Shown here piece by piece: positions 16,223 to 23,902 of a stretch of DNA of 64,000 bases. The notes below the pieces were generated by a model, which saw only the letters and a program-made list of their open reading frames with translations, did not search any database and was not told the origin of the DNA. The position numbers were made by a program, and so were the translations under genes. This stretch comes from DASUPK01 sp963833375 (lineage in GTDB: Bacteria; Actinomycetota; Thermoleophilia; Solirubrobacterales; 70-9): NCBI GenBank assembly GCA_963833375.1, contig CAWHXR010000004.1:434001-498000 (forward strand), written 5' to 3'. Numbering within the stretch: the first letter of the stretch is position 1; each line of letters begins with the position of its first letter.

Positions 16223-17676
16223 CAGCGTGAGGGTACCGAGAAGGCGCCCGGGAACCGCTCGGCCCATGGGCGCGCCTCCTCGAGCTGCGCGCCGATCCGG
16301 ATCAGCACATCCTCCCGCCCGAATGGCGCGACCAGCTGGACGCCGATGGGCAATCCCTCCTCGCTCCAGTGCAGGGGCAGGGAGACGGCGGGCTGTCCCG
16401 CGGAGTTCCAGAAGGCAGTGAACCCGGCGATGGGGACGCATCGGAAGATCGGCGCGGCCGGGTTGCCCGGCACGGGATCGAAGCTCCCGAGCGGTGTCGG
16501 CGGCTCCCCCATCGTCGGCGTCAGCAAGAGGTCGAACCCACCGGCCCACCAGGCGGCCGCACGCCGCGTGGATGCCTGTTGATATTCGAGCGCGCTCAGG
16601 TACTGCGGCCCGCTGAAGCTCCGCCCCATCTCCGCCAGCGCCCAGGTGGAGGACTCCACCCCGTCCGCGGTCACCTCCTCACCGGTCTTGCGCGTCCAGT
16701 GGTCGAGGCTCCAGGCGACGCCCGCTGTCCAGCGCTGGATGAAGCGCTCGCCGTAACCGGGATCGTCGAGTGCATCGGGGTGGGACTCCTCGACGCCGTG
16801 GCCGAGGTCCTCCAGCAGCTCGGCCGCCGCCGCCACGGCCGTCGCGCAGTCCGGGTGGAGCTCGAACTGGCCGCCGGGCGCCTCGCGCATGAAGCCGATG
16901 CGGAGCCTGCCCGGGTCCGCGCCGACCTCCTCGGCGTAGGGGCGCTCGGGGGTGGGGGCAGAATACGGATCGCCGGGAGCCACTCCCTGGGTGCAGTCCA
17001 GGATCCGCGCGGTGTCGCGCAGGGACCGGGCGAGGACGTGCTCGCTGACCAGCCCCGTCATCACGTCGCCGAACTCGGGTCCCAGGGTGACTCGGCCGCG
17101 CGAGGGCTTGAGGCCGACGAGGCCGCAGGCCGAGGCGGGGATGCGGATCGAGCCGCCCCCGTCGTTGCCGTGCGCCACCGGCACCATGCCCGCGGCCACC
17201 GCCGCCGCCGATCCTCCGCTGGAGCCGCCCGGAGAGCGGCCGGTATCCCAGGGGTTCCCGGTCGGGCCGTGGGCCTCGGGCTCCGTCGTCGCCAGGATGC
17301 CGAGCTCCGGCGTGTTGGTCTTGCCGCAGATCACGAACCCCGCGGCGCGGAGCCGCTCGACCAGCCAGGTGTCCTCTTCCTCGCGCCAGTCGAGGTCGCG
17401 CAGGTGCTTCATGCCCTCGTGGAAGGGGTCGCCGGCCGAGTGTGCCTGCAGGTCCTTGAGCAGGGTCGGGACGCCGCGGAATGGTCCATCCGGCAGCTCG
17501 TCCGCCGCGGCCTCCCGCGCCTTCGCGAAGAGCGGGGTGATCACGGCATTGATCTCGCCGTTCAGCGCCTCGATCCGCTCGATCGCGGCCTCGACCAGCT
17601 CGACGGGCGAGGCCTCGCCGCTGCGGACCAGCTCCGCCTGAGCGGTCGCGTCGAGCATCGCCAGGTCGTCGGTCAC
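16222..17676 (-). CDS. amidase signature family hydrolase
   Basis: A 484-residue amidase of the AS superfamily. The catalytic triad is visible: Lys74 in PTLLKDL, the cis-Ser in the glycine/serine-rich GRSPGGSSGGS (about residues 146-156) and the nucleophile Ser176 in DGGGSIRIPA. It is not an obvious GatA, since gatB and gatC are absent, and the substrate is unknown. It is coupled on both sides: its GTG overlaps the dapB stop (GTGA) and its stop overlaps the dapA start. A link to lysine or cell-wall amide chemistry is only suggested by position. Confidence 0.88.
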   Translation of the reverse strand: MTDDLAMLDATAQAELVRSGEASPVELVEAAIERIEALNGEINAVITPLFAKAREAAADELPDGPFRGVPTLLKDLQAHSAGDPFHEGMKHLRDLDWREEEDTWLVERLRAAGFVICGKTNTPELGILATTEPEAHGPTGNPWDTGRSPGGSSGGSAAAVAAGMVPVAHGNDGGGSIRIPASACGLVGLKPSRGRVTLGPEFGDVMTGLVSEHVLARSLRDTARILDCTQGVAPGDPYSAPTPERPYAEEVGADPGRLRIGFMREAPGGQFELHPDCATAVAAAAELLEDLGHGVEESHPDALDDPGYGERFIQRWTAGVAWSLDHWTRKTGEEVTADGVESSTWALAEMGRSFSGPQYLSALEYQQASTRRAAAWWAGGFDLLLTPTMGEPPTPLGSFDPVPGNPAAPIFRCVPIAGFTAFWNSAGQPAVSLPLHWSEEGLPIGVQLVAPFGREDVLIRIGAQLEEARPWAERFPGAFSVPSR

Positions 17677-18353
17677 AGGAGATTCTCCAGGCCGACCACG
17701 AAGCGCTCGGGCAGGTCGATCACCTTGCGCACGGCGAGCAGCACCCCGGGCATGAAGCTCGAGCGGTCGATCGAGTCGTGGCGGATCGACAGCGTCTGCC
17801 CCTCGCCTCCGAAGGTGACCTCCTGGTGGGCGACGAGCCCCGGGAGCCGGATGGAGTGGATCGGCTCGTGGACATTCCCACCCGCCTCGCGGATCAGCTC
17901 AGCGGTGCGCTTGGCGGTGCCCGAAGGGGCGTCCTTCTTCTGGTCGTGATGGAGCTCGACGATCTCCACCTCCGGCATGTGGGGCGCGATCAGCTTCGAG
18001 GCTTCCATCATCAGGACCGCCCCGATCGCAAAGTTGGGCGCGACGAAGCAGTTCGCCTTGCTGTCCGCGCGCATCACGGTCGCTCGCATCTCGTCGAGAT
18101 CGAAGCCGGTGCTCCCGACGACGGCGTGCACCCCGGCCTCGATCGCATCGAGCACGTTCGCCGGGGCCGCATCGGGCGTGGTGAAGTCGACCATCACGTC
18201 GGCGCCCGAGAGGACGTCGTTGACGGAGGTCTCGAGCGCGGGGTCGGCGCGACCGACCAGCTCCATGTCCTCGGCGCCCTCCACGGCCCCGCAGGTGGTC
18301 TCCCCCATTCGCCCGGCTGCGCCGGAGACGACGACCTTGATCGGATCGGCCAC
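17673..18353 (-). CDS. dapB: 4-hydroxy-tetrahydrodipicolinate reductase DapB
   Basis: The second enzyme of the diaminopimelate/lysine pathway, an NAD(P)H-dependent reductase. The 226-residue protein has the nucleotide-binding GAAGRMG near the N-terminus, GSTGF, and the signature VELHHDQKKDAPSGTAKR with the catalytic His pair and Lys. It is somewhat shorter than the usual 240-270 residues but appears complete. The GTG start lies 6 nt after a TAAGAT box. The operon continues into the amidase, dapA and RNase J. Confidence 0.94.
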   Translation of the reverse strand: MADPIKVVVSGAAGRMGETTCGAVEGAEDMELVGRADPALETSVNDVLSGADVMVDFTTPDAAPANVLDAIEAGVHAVVGSTGFDLDEMRATVMRADSKANCFVAPNFAIGAVLMMEASKLIAPHMPEVEIVELHHDQKKDAPSGTAKRTAELIREAGGNVHEPIHSIRLPGLVAHQEVTFGGEGQTLSIRHDSIDRSSFMPGVLLAVRKVIDLPERFVVGLENLL

Positions 18354-18359
18354 GGCGCG

Positions 18360-18365
18360 ATCTTA
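18360..18365 (-). promoter_or_regulatory. candidate -10 box of a leaderless promoter for dapB
   Basis: TAAGAT lies 6 nt before the dapB GTG. It overlaps the TAA stop codon of the upstream gene. Confidence 0.45.
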
Positions 18366-18809
18366 TGGGGCTTCGATCTTCCGAAACCACTCGGCGAGGG
18401 CCTCCAGACCCTGGCGCTGTGGCCCGCCGCCGCCGAGACCGCCGAGCAGCCGTCCCTCCCCGCGCATCATCATCAGCTTGAGCTTCTCACCGTCCGTCGT
18501 GCGGATCTCGAGGCGGACCGCGGCGTGATCGAGGATCCCGGTCGTGACGGTGTACCAACCGCCGCCGGCGCCGCCCGCCTTGGCCGACGCCACCTGGTCG
18601 GGCGCAATCGATCGAACCTCGCCGTCGGGATCGCCGCGGCGGTTGAGCGGCTGGACGAGCAGCCGGCGGTCGGTCACGCCGAGGGCAACGGCGCCCCCCG
18701 CAAGCAGGCCCTTCTGCTGGGAGGCGGCGCAGATCCCGCGCAGCTCCTCGCCGCCATCGAGCTGAGCGCTGAGGGGCGGGCGGTACTTCGAGTCGAGATC
18801 CGCAGCCAT
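18363..18809 (-). CDS. hypothetical protein, possible PH-like fold
   Basis: A 148-residue cytoplasmic protein without a recognised family motif. Its middle part alternates short hydrophobic strands with turns (ALGVTDRRLLVQPL, AVRLEIRTTDGEKLKLMMM) and ends in a helix (GLEALAEWFRKIE). This order resembles bacterial PH-like domain proteins, an impression from pattern only. It lies between the M16 peptidase and dapB on the same strand. The ATG at 18809 is used; a GTG at 18833 would add eight residues. Confidence 0.6.
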   Translation of the reverse strand: MAADLDSKYRPPLSAQLDGGEELRGICAASQQKGLLAGGAVALGVTDRRLLVQPLNRRGDPDGEVRSIAPDQVASAKAGGAGGGWYTVTTGILDHAAVRLEIRTTDGEKLKLMMMRGEGRLLGGLGGGGPQRQGLEALAEWFRKIEAP

Positions 18810-18839
18810 CAGACGGGTTGCCCTGACGGGCACCCTTGC

Positions 18840-20120
18840 CTAACCGACCAGGGCTTCGCTGACCGGCGCGAGGGCGGCGCGGAAGCGCTCCTCGCTCGGC
18901 GCGATCGCGGCCGCCGAGAGGTTCTCGGGGCCATAGAGCTCCCGGGCGAGCTCGGCGACGTCCTCGAGCGTGACGGCGTCGACCCGCTCCAGCAGCTGAT
19001 CGAGGGTCAGCAGCGGCGTGCCGAAGAGGATGGCCTTGCCGATCCTCCCCATCCGCGCGGCCGTCGACTCCGAGGAGAGCACCATCCGGCCCTTGACGTG
19101 CTCCTTGGCCCGGGCCAGCTCGTCCGCCGTGATCCCCTCGGTGTGGATCGAGGCGAGCTCGCGGCCGATGATCTCGCAGGCCTCCTGGACGTTGTCCTGG
19201 CGGGTGCCGACGTAGAGCCCGATCAGCCCGCTGTCGACGTACTGCGTCGTGTAGGAGCCGACCGAGTAGGCGAGCCCCTTCTTCTCGCGGACCTCGCGGA
19301 AGAGCCGCGAGGAGGTCGAGCCGCCGAAGACGGCATCGAGGATGCCGAGCGCGTAGCGGCGATCGTCGGCCCGGTCGATGCCGGGACCGCCGAAGCAGAT
19401 GTGGAACTGCTCGGTCTCCTTCTGCTGGAAGCCGACCTGCGCTCCATCGAGGAGCGGCGCCTCGAGCGAGGCGCCGTTTCCGGTCGCCGCTGGGGGCTCC
19501 ACGTGCCGCTTGGTGAGCTCGACGACCTTCTCGTGATCGATGTTGCCCGCCGCGGCCACGACGATGTTGCCGCCGGTGTAGTGAGCGCGGTGGTAGGCGT
19601 CGATGTCGGGGACAGGGATCGAGCTGATCACCTCCGCCTCCCCCAGCACCCGCCTGCCGAGCGGGTGGCCGCCGAAGACGGCCCGATCGAGGACGTCGTG
19701 GACCTTGTCCTGGGGCTCGTCCTCGTACATCGCGATCTCCTCCAGCACGACCTCGCGCTCGGAGTCGATCTCGGGATAGGTCGGTCCCAGCAGCATCTCG
19801 GAGAGCAGGTCGAACGCCTCGTCGGTGTGCGTGTCGAGGAAGCGCGCGTAGAGGTTCGTCGACTCCTTGCCGGTCGCAGCGTTCACCGCCGCCCCGAGGC
19901 CGTCGAAGATCTCCGCGATCTCGATCGCCGAGTAGCGCTTCGTGCCCTTGAAGAGCAGGTGCTCGAGGAAATGCGAGACGCCGGCCTGCGCCGGCGTCTC
20001 GTCCCTCGAGCCCGTTCGGACCCAGAGCCCGAGGGCGACCGAGCGCACCGAGGGCACGGCCTCGGTGACGACTCGGATGCCTGAGTCGAGCTCGGTTAGG
20101 AGTGCTGCAGGGGCGGCCAC
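18840..20120 (-). CDS. M16 family zinc metallopeptidase
   Basis: A 426-residue pitrilysin-type peptidase. The inverted zinc motif HxxEH is at residues 50-54 in SHFLEHLLFKGT, with the third ligand Glu expected downstream around LEEIAMYEDEPQ. The C-terminal half has the substrate-binding partner domain with the R/Y-type segment KKGLAYSVGSY. It lies 10 nt after pnp, an order common in Gram-positive and actinobacterial genomes (the YmxG/MlpA-like group). A GTG at 20120 starts just after the pnp stop. The substrate is not known. Confidence 0.9.
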   Translation of the reverse strand: MAAPAALLTELDSGIRVVTEAVPSVRSVALGLWVRTGSRDETPAQAGVSHFLEHLLFKGTKRYSAIEIAEIFDGLGAAVNAATGKESTNLYARFLDTHTDEAFDLLSEMLLGPTYPEIDSEREVVLEEIAMYEDEPQDKVHDVLDRAVFGGHPLGRRVLGEAEVISSIPVPDIDAYHRAHYTGGNIVVAAAGNIDHEKVVELTKRHVEPPAATGNGASLEAPLLDGAQVGFQQKETEQFHICFGGPGIDRADDRRYALGILDAVFGGSTSSRLFREVREKKGLAYSVGSYTTQYVDSGLIGLYVGTRQDNVQEACEIIGRELASIHTEGITADELARAKEHVKGRMVLSSESTAARMGRIGKAILFGTPLLTLDQLLERVDAVTLEDVAELARELYGPENLSAAAIAPSEERFRAALAPVSEALVG

Positions 20121-20130
20121 GCGGTCCGGC

Positions 20131-22392
20131 TCAGCGGCCTCGGCCGCCGCCGCCGTCACGCTCCCGGCGGCGTCCGCCGCCATCGCGCTCGCGCCTGCGA
20201 CCGCCGCCGCCACCGCCATCACGGCGGCGCGGAGGCCCGGGGTCGCCGGTGCCCACGCCGGCCAGCTCCTCGGCCGACTTGCCCTCGACGTCGGGGTCCT
20301 CGGAGAGCCGCAGGCCGATCCGGCCTCGCTCCTTGTCGACCTCGACCGCGGTGACCTCGATCTCGTCGCCCTGGTTGAGGACGTCCTCGACCGCGCCAAC
20401 CCGCTCGCCCGGCTTCACGTTGGAGATGTGAAGCAGGCCGTCGGTGCCCTTGGTGAGCTCGACGAAGGCCCCGAAGTTGGTCGTCTTCACGACCTTGCCT
20501 CGGAACTTGTCGCCGATCTCGACGTCCTTGGTCATCGCGGTGATCCGCTCGACGCAGGCTTCGACGAGCTGGCCCGTCGGCGCGTACACGCGGACGGTGC
20601 CGTCGTCGTCGACGTCGATCTCCGCCTCGAACTCCTCGGAGAGGCCGCGGATCGTCTCGCCGCCCTTGCCGATCAGGGCGCCGATCTTCTCCGGGTCGAT
20701 CTGGATCGAGGTGATCCGCGGCGCGAACTGCGAGAGCTGCTCGCGCGGCTGGTCGATCGCCTCGGCCATCCGCTCGAGGATGAACAGCCGGCCCTTGTGT
20801 GCCTGGTCCAGCGCGTCCTTGAGGATCTCGAGCGTGACGCCGGTGATCTTGATGTCCATCTGCAGGGCGGTGATGCCCTCCTGCGTCCCGGCGACCTTGA
20901 AGTCCATGTCGCCCAGGTGGTCCTCGACGCCGGCGATGTCCGTGAGGACGATGTAGTCGTCGCCCTCCTTGATCAGGCCCATCGCCACGCCGGCGACCGG
21001 CGCGGTGACCGGCACTCCCGCAGCCTGCAGCGCCATCGAGGACGCGCAGACCGAACCCATCGACGAGGAGCCGTTCGACTCGAGCGTGTCCGAGACAACC
21101 CGGACCACGTACGGGAACTCCTCCGCCGGCGGGATGGTCGCGGACAGCGCCCGCTCCGCCAGGGCGCCATGACCGATGTCGCGGCGCTTCGGGCCGCGCA
21201 TGAAGCCGGCCTCGCCCACCGAGAACGGCGGGAAGTTGTAGTGGTGCCAGAACCGCTTGGTCTCCTGGAGGCCGAGGTTGTCGACCTTCATGTCCATGCG
21301 GGTGGTGCCGAGCGCGACGCTGGAGAGGATCTGGGTCTCACCGCGCGTGAACAGGGCCGAGCCGTGTACACGCGGTGCGACGTCGACCTCGGTCTCGATC
21401 GGCCGGATCTCGTCCTGGGCGCGGCCGTCGGGGCGCTTCTTGTCGACGGCGATGCGCTTGCGGATGGTGTCCTTCTCGAGCTTCCCGAAGGCGGCCTTGA
21501 CCGCGGCGTGATGCTCGCGGTCGAGCTCGCCGTCGTCCGCGACGGGCGCGTACCGCTCGAGCACCTCGGCCTCGACGGCGTCGATCGCGTCCTGACGCTC
21601 GAGCTTGGCCTGAACCTGCGCGGCCTCGTCGAGCTTCGCGCCGTGAGAGCCCTTGATCGAGGCGTAGAGCTCCTCGTCCACCTGAGGCGGCTCGATCTCG
21701 ATCTTCCCCTTGCCGGCCTTCTGGCGCAGCTCCTCCATCGTGCCGCAGAGCTTTGAGATCTCCGCGTGCGCGATGTCGAGCGCGTCCAGGATCTCGGCCT
21801 CGGTGACGCCGTCGGCGCCGGCCTCGACCATCAGGATCGCCTCCTCGGTGCCCGACACGATCAGGTCGAGGTCGAGCTGCTCGAGGGCCTCCTCCTCGGG
21901 GTTGACGACGAAGTCGCCGTCGAGCTTCCCGATGCGGACCGCACCGACGTGCGCCGCAACCGGGATCTCCGAGATCGCGAGCGCGGCGGAGGCGCCGTTC
22001 ATCGCGAGGATGTCGTATGGGTGGACGTGGTCCACCGAGATCGGCTGGGAGACGAGCTGCGTCTCGCGATGCCACCCCTTCGGGAAGAGGGGGCGCAGCG
22101 GACGGTCGATCATCCGAGCCGTAAGGGTTGCCTTCTCGCCCGCCCTCGCCTCACGGCGGAAGAACGAGCCGGGAATCTTGCCCGCGGCGTAGTGCTTCTC
22201 CTCGACGTCGACGGTGAGGGGCAGGAAGTCGACGTCGCGGACGTTGCCCGCGGTCGCCGTGCAGAGGACCATCGTGTCGCCGGAGCGAACCACGACGGCT
22301 CCACTCGCCTGCCGGGCGAGCTTTCCGGTCTCGAAGGAGATCTCCTCGCCGCCTACCTCCACCGAGACGCGGCTTACGTCAAACATGCTCAT
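20131..22392 (-). CDS. pnp: polyribonucleotide nucleotidyltransferase (PNPase)
   Basis: A phosphorolytic 3'-5' exoribonuclease and RNA polymerase-like enzyme of mRNA decay. The 753-residue protein has two RNase PH domains (about 10-140 and 320-530), a linking helical domain, a KH domain (about 560-615, IGKGGETIRGL), an S1 domain (about 630-700) and an unusual tail of repeated RRRERDGGG units rich in Arg and Gly. The ATG at 22392 is 6 nt before a second in-frame ATG. A 200-nt leader with a hairpin precedes it. The M16 peptidase follows. Confidence 0.97.
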   Translation of the reverse strand: MSMFDVSRVSVEVGGEEISFETGKLARQASGAVVVRSGDTMVLCTATAGNVRDVDFLPLTVDVEEKHYAAGKIPGSFFRREARAGEKATLTARMIDRPLRPLFPKGWHRETQLVSQPISVDHVHPYDILAMNGASAALAISEIPVAAHVGAVRIGKLDGDFVVNPEEEALEQLDLDLIVSGTEEAILMVEAGADGVTEAEILDALDIAHAEISKLCGTMEELRQKAGKGKIEIEPPQVDEELYASIKGSHGAKLDEAAQVQAKLERQDAIDAVEAEVLERYAPVADDGELDREHHAAVKAAFGKLEKDTIRKRIAVDKKRPDGRAQDEIRPIETEVDVAPRVHGSALFTRGETQILSSVALGTTRMDMKVDNLGLQETKRFWHHYNFPPFSVGEAGFMRGPKRRDIGHGALAERALSATIPPAEEFPYVVRVVSDTLESNGSSSMGSVCASSMALQAAGVPVTAPVAGVAMGLIKEGDDYIVLTDIAGVEDHLGDMDFKVAGTQEGITALQMDIKITGVTLEILKDALDQAHKGRLFILERMAEAIDQPREQLSQFAPRITSIQIDPEKIGALIGKGGETIRGLSEEFEAEIDVDDDGTVRVYAPTGQLVEACVERITAMTKDVEIGDKFRGKVVKTTNFGAFVELTKGTDGLLHISNVKPGERVGAVEDVLNQGDEIEVTAVEVDKERGRIGLRLSEDPDVEGKSAEELAGVGTGDPGPPRRRDGGGGGGRRRERDGGGRRRERDGGGGRGR

Positions 22393-22594
22393 ATGTCTTG
22401 TTCCCTTCGGCCGTCCGGTTGACGGCCTTTCGCTTAAGAACTCTCGTTCTCTGTCGCGAGGATGTTAGCGACCGATACCTGGGGGCGGCTGAGGAGAGCC
22501 AGCGCCCGCGGCGCGGCGGTTGGCTACGGTCTCCGCCGCACCTTGCGGGCAACACGCTGGCGCGGGACTTCGGCAAGGGCGCTGAGGCCCTGAG
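22393..22594 (-). promoter_or_regulatory. pnp upstream region with leader hairpin
   Basis: No gene is visible in these 202 nt. On the minus strand a 7-bp hairpin (22409-22427, GGCCGTC with GACGGCC) lies 16 nt before the pnp start. Pnp leaders in other bacteria carry hairpins that RNase III and PNPase use for autoregulation; this hairpin is short, so the parallel is tentative. A TAACAT box upstream of it could be a -10, but no clear -35 is seen. Confidence 0.4.
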
Positions 22595-23089
22595 CTAGCC
22601 CCCCAGCTCGGCGAGCGCCTGCACCAGATCCCCGTCCAGCCGACCGCCGTCGATGAACCCCGTGGGGGTGCCGGCAACCCCGGCGCGGATCCCGCTGACG
22701 AAGTCCCGCTCGATTCGTTGCCGGACGGCTTCCGAGCGGCGGTCGGCCTGAAAGCGGTCGAGGTCGAGACCGAAGCGCTCGGCCCTCTCCCAGAGATGCG
22801 GGTCGTCGACGCGCCCGCGGTCGGCGTAGAGCGAGTCGCACATCTCCCAGAAGGCGCCCTGCGCGCCCGCCGCCTCCGCGGCCGCGTGCAGGGCTGGCGC
22901 CCTTGGGTGCTTGGACGCCATCGGGAAGTGCCGGAAGCAGAGCCGCAACGGCAGCTCCCTGATGCGCGCCCAGCCGGCCGCGCAGTAGGGGCAGCCGAAG
23001 TCCGCGTAGACGATCGCCTCCCGCCCATCCCCTGAGACGTGGTCCTCGCCGCCGATCGGCGGCACCGACGCGCTGGTCAGCTCGTTCAC
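22595..23089 (-). CDS. DsbA-like thioredoxin-fold protein
   Basis: A 164-residue protein with the redox motif CPYC (Cys33 and Cys36) in YADFGCPYC, a helical insertion and the cis-Pro segment AGTPTGFIDG. This layout matches the DsbA/FrnE/thioredoxin_4 group of thiol-disulfide oxidoreductases. No signal peptide is visible, so it is likely cytoplasmic. The GTG at 23089 is 7 nt after a TACCGT box that overlaps the divergent promoter of the next gene. It is not adjacent to other disulfide-pathway genes. Confidence 0.82.
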   Translation of the reverse strand: MNELTSASVPPIGGEDHVSGDGREAIVYADFGCPYCAAGWARIRELPLRLCFRHFPMASKHPRAPALHAAAEAAGAQGAFWEMCDSLYADRGRVDDPHLWERAERFGLDLDRFQADRRSEAVRQRIERDFVSGIRAGVAGTPTGFIDGGRLDGDLVQALAELGG

Positions 23090-23096
23090 CGGACCG

Positions 23097-23106
23097 ACGG
23101 TATCTT
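23097..23106. promoter_or_regulatory. overlapping divergent -10 boxes between DsbA-like and membrane protein genes
   Basis: Only 24 nt separate two divergent GTG starts. TATCTT (23101-23106, plus) lies 7 nt before GTG 23114, and TACCGT (23102-23097, minus) lies 7 nt before GTG 23089. The two boxes share two base pairs, so the two promoters should compete. Confidence 0.5.
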
Positions 23107-23113
23107 GCCGCGC

Positions 23114-23902
23114 GTGCGAGACCTCGGGGAGAGTGAGATCAGGGCGATCCGGGCGGGGCTTTGCCTGGCCGGGATCGGCGCGCTGGTGCTGGCGCTGGGC
23201 TTCTTCCAGTCGGCGCACTGGGCCACCGACCTCTGGCCCTGGTCCGACACGCCCCTCTCGTTCATCTTCATCGCCTCGATCCTGGCGGCGATCGCGCTGC
23301 CGGCGCTGTGGATCGGCGTGAGCGGCGAACCGGCGGCGATCCAGGCGGGCGCGTTGGAGCTGTCGATCACCTACGGGTCGACCTTCGTCTACCTGTTCAC
23401 CCTGTCGGGAGACCCGGGACAGCCCTCGCTGCGGTGGTACCTGATCGCCTTCGGGGCCGCCGCCGCCTCCAGCCTCGCGGTCTTCCTCTGGTCGCGGCGG
23501 ATCCCGTGGCGTGATCAGCGGGAGATGCCGGCGCCGGTCCGTGGCTCGTTCACGCTTCTCGCGGCCGTTCTGCTCGCCGCCGGAACGGCGCTCATCCTTG
23601 GCGCGGACATCTTCCCCTGGGACCTGCGCTCGGAGACCTCGGTGATCTTCGGCTTCATCTACCTGGGCGCCGCCGTCTACTTCATCCATGGCATCCTGCA
23701 GCCCCGCTGGCCCAACGCGGCGGGCCAGCTGATCGGCTTCCTCGCCTACGACATCGTCCTGATCGGCCCGTTCGTGGACCGCTTCGACGAGGTCAGCGGC
23801 CGGCACCTGATCAGCCTGATCGTCTACACGGCCGTGCTCGTCTGCAGCGCGGCGCTCGCCTTCTACTACCTGCTCGTCCGCGATGAGACGCGTCTGCGCT
23901 GA
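23114..23902 (+). CDS. multi-pass membrane protein of unknown function
   Basis: A 262-residue integral membrane protein with about seven hydrophobic segments (for example around AGIGALVLALGFF, FIFIASILAAIALPALWIG and VLVCSAALAFYYLLV). No transporter or enzyme motif is recognised. The C-terminus is short and charged (RDETRLR). The GTG at 23114 is preceded by a -10-like box at 7 nt; a TTG at 23105 is also in frame. Its stop overlaps the start of the carboxyltransferase gene (TGATG), so the two are translated together. Confidence 0.75.
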   Translation: MRDLGESEIRAIRAGLCLAGIGALVLALGFFQSAHWATDLWPWSDTPLSFIFIASILAAIALPALWIGVSGEPAAIQAGALELSITYGSTFVYLFTLSGDPGQPSLRWYLIAFGAAAASSLAVFLWSRRIPWRDQREMPAPVRGSFTLLAAVLLAAGTALILGADIFPWDLRSETSVIFGFIYLGAAVYFIHGILQPRWPNAAGQLIGFLAYDIVLIGPFVDRFDEVSGRHLISLIVYTAVLVCSAALAFYYLLVRDETRLR

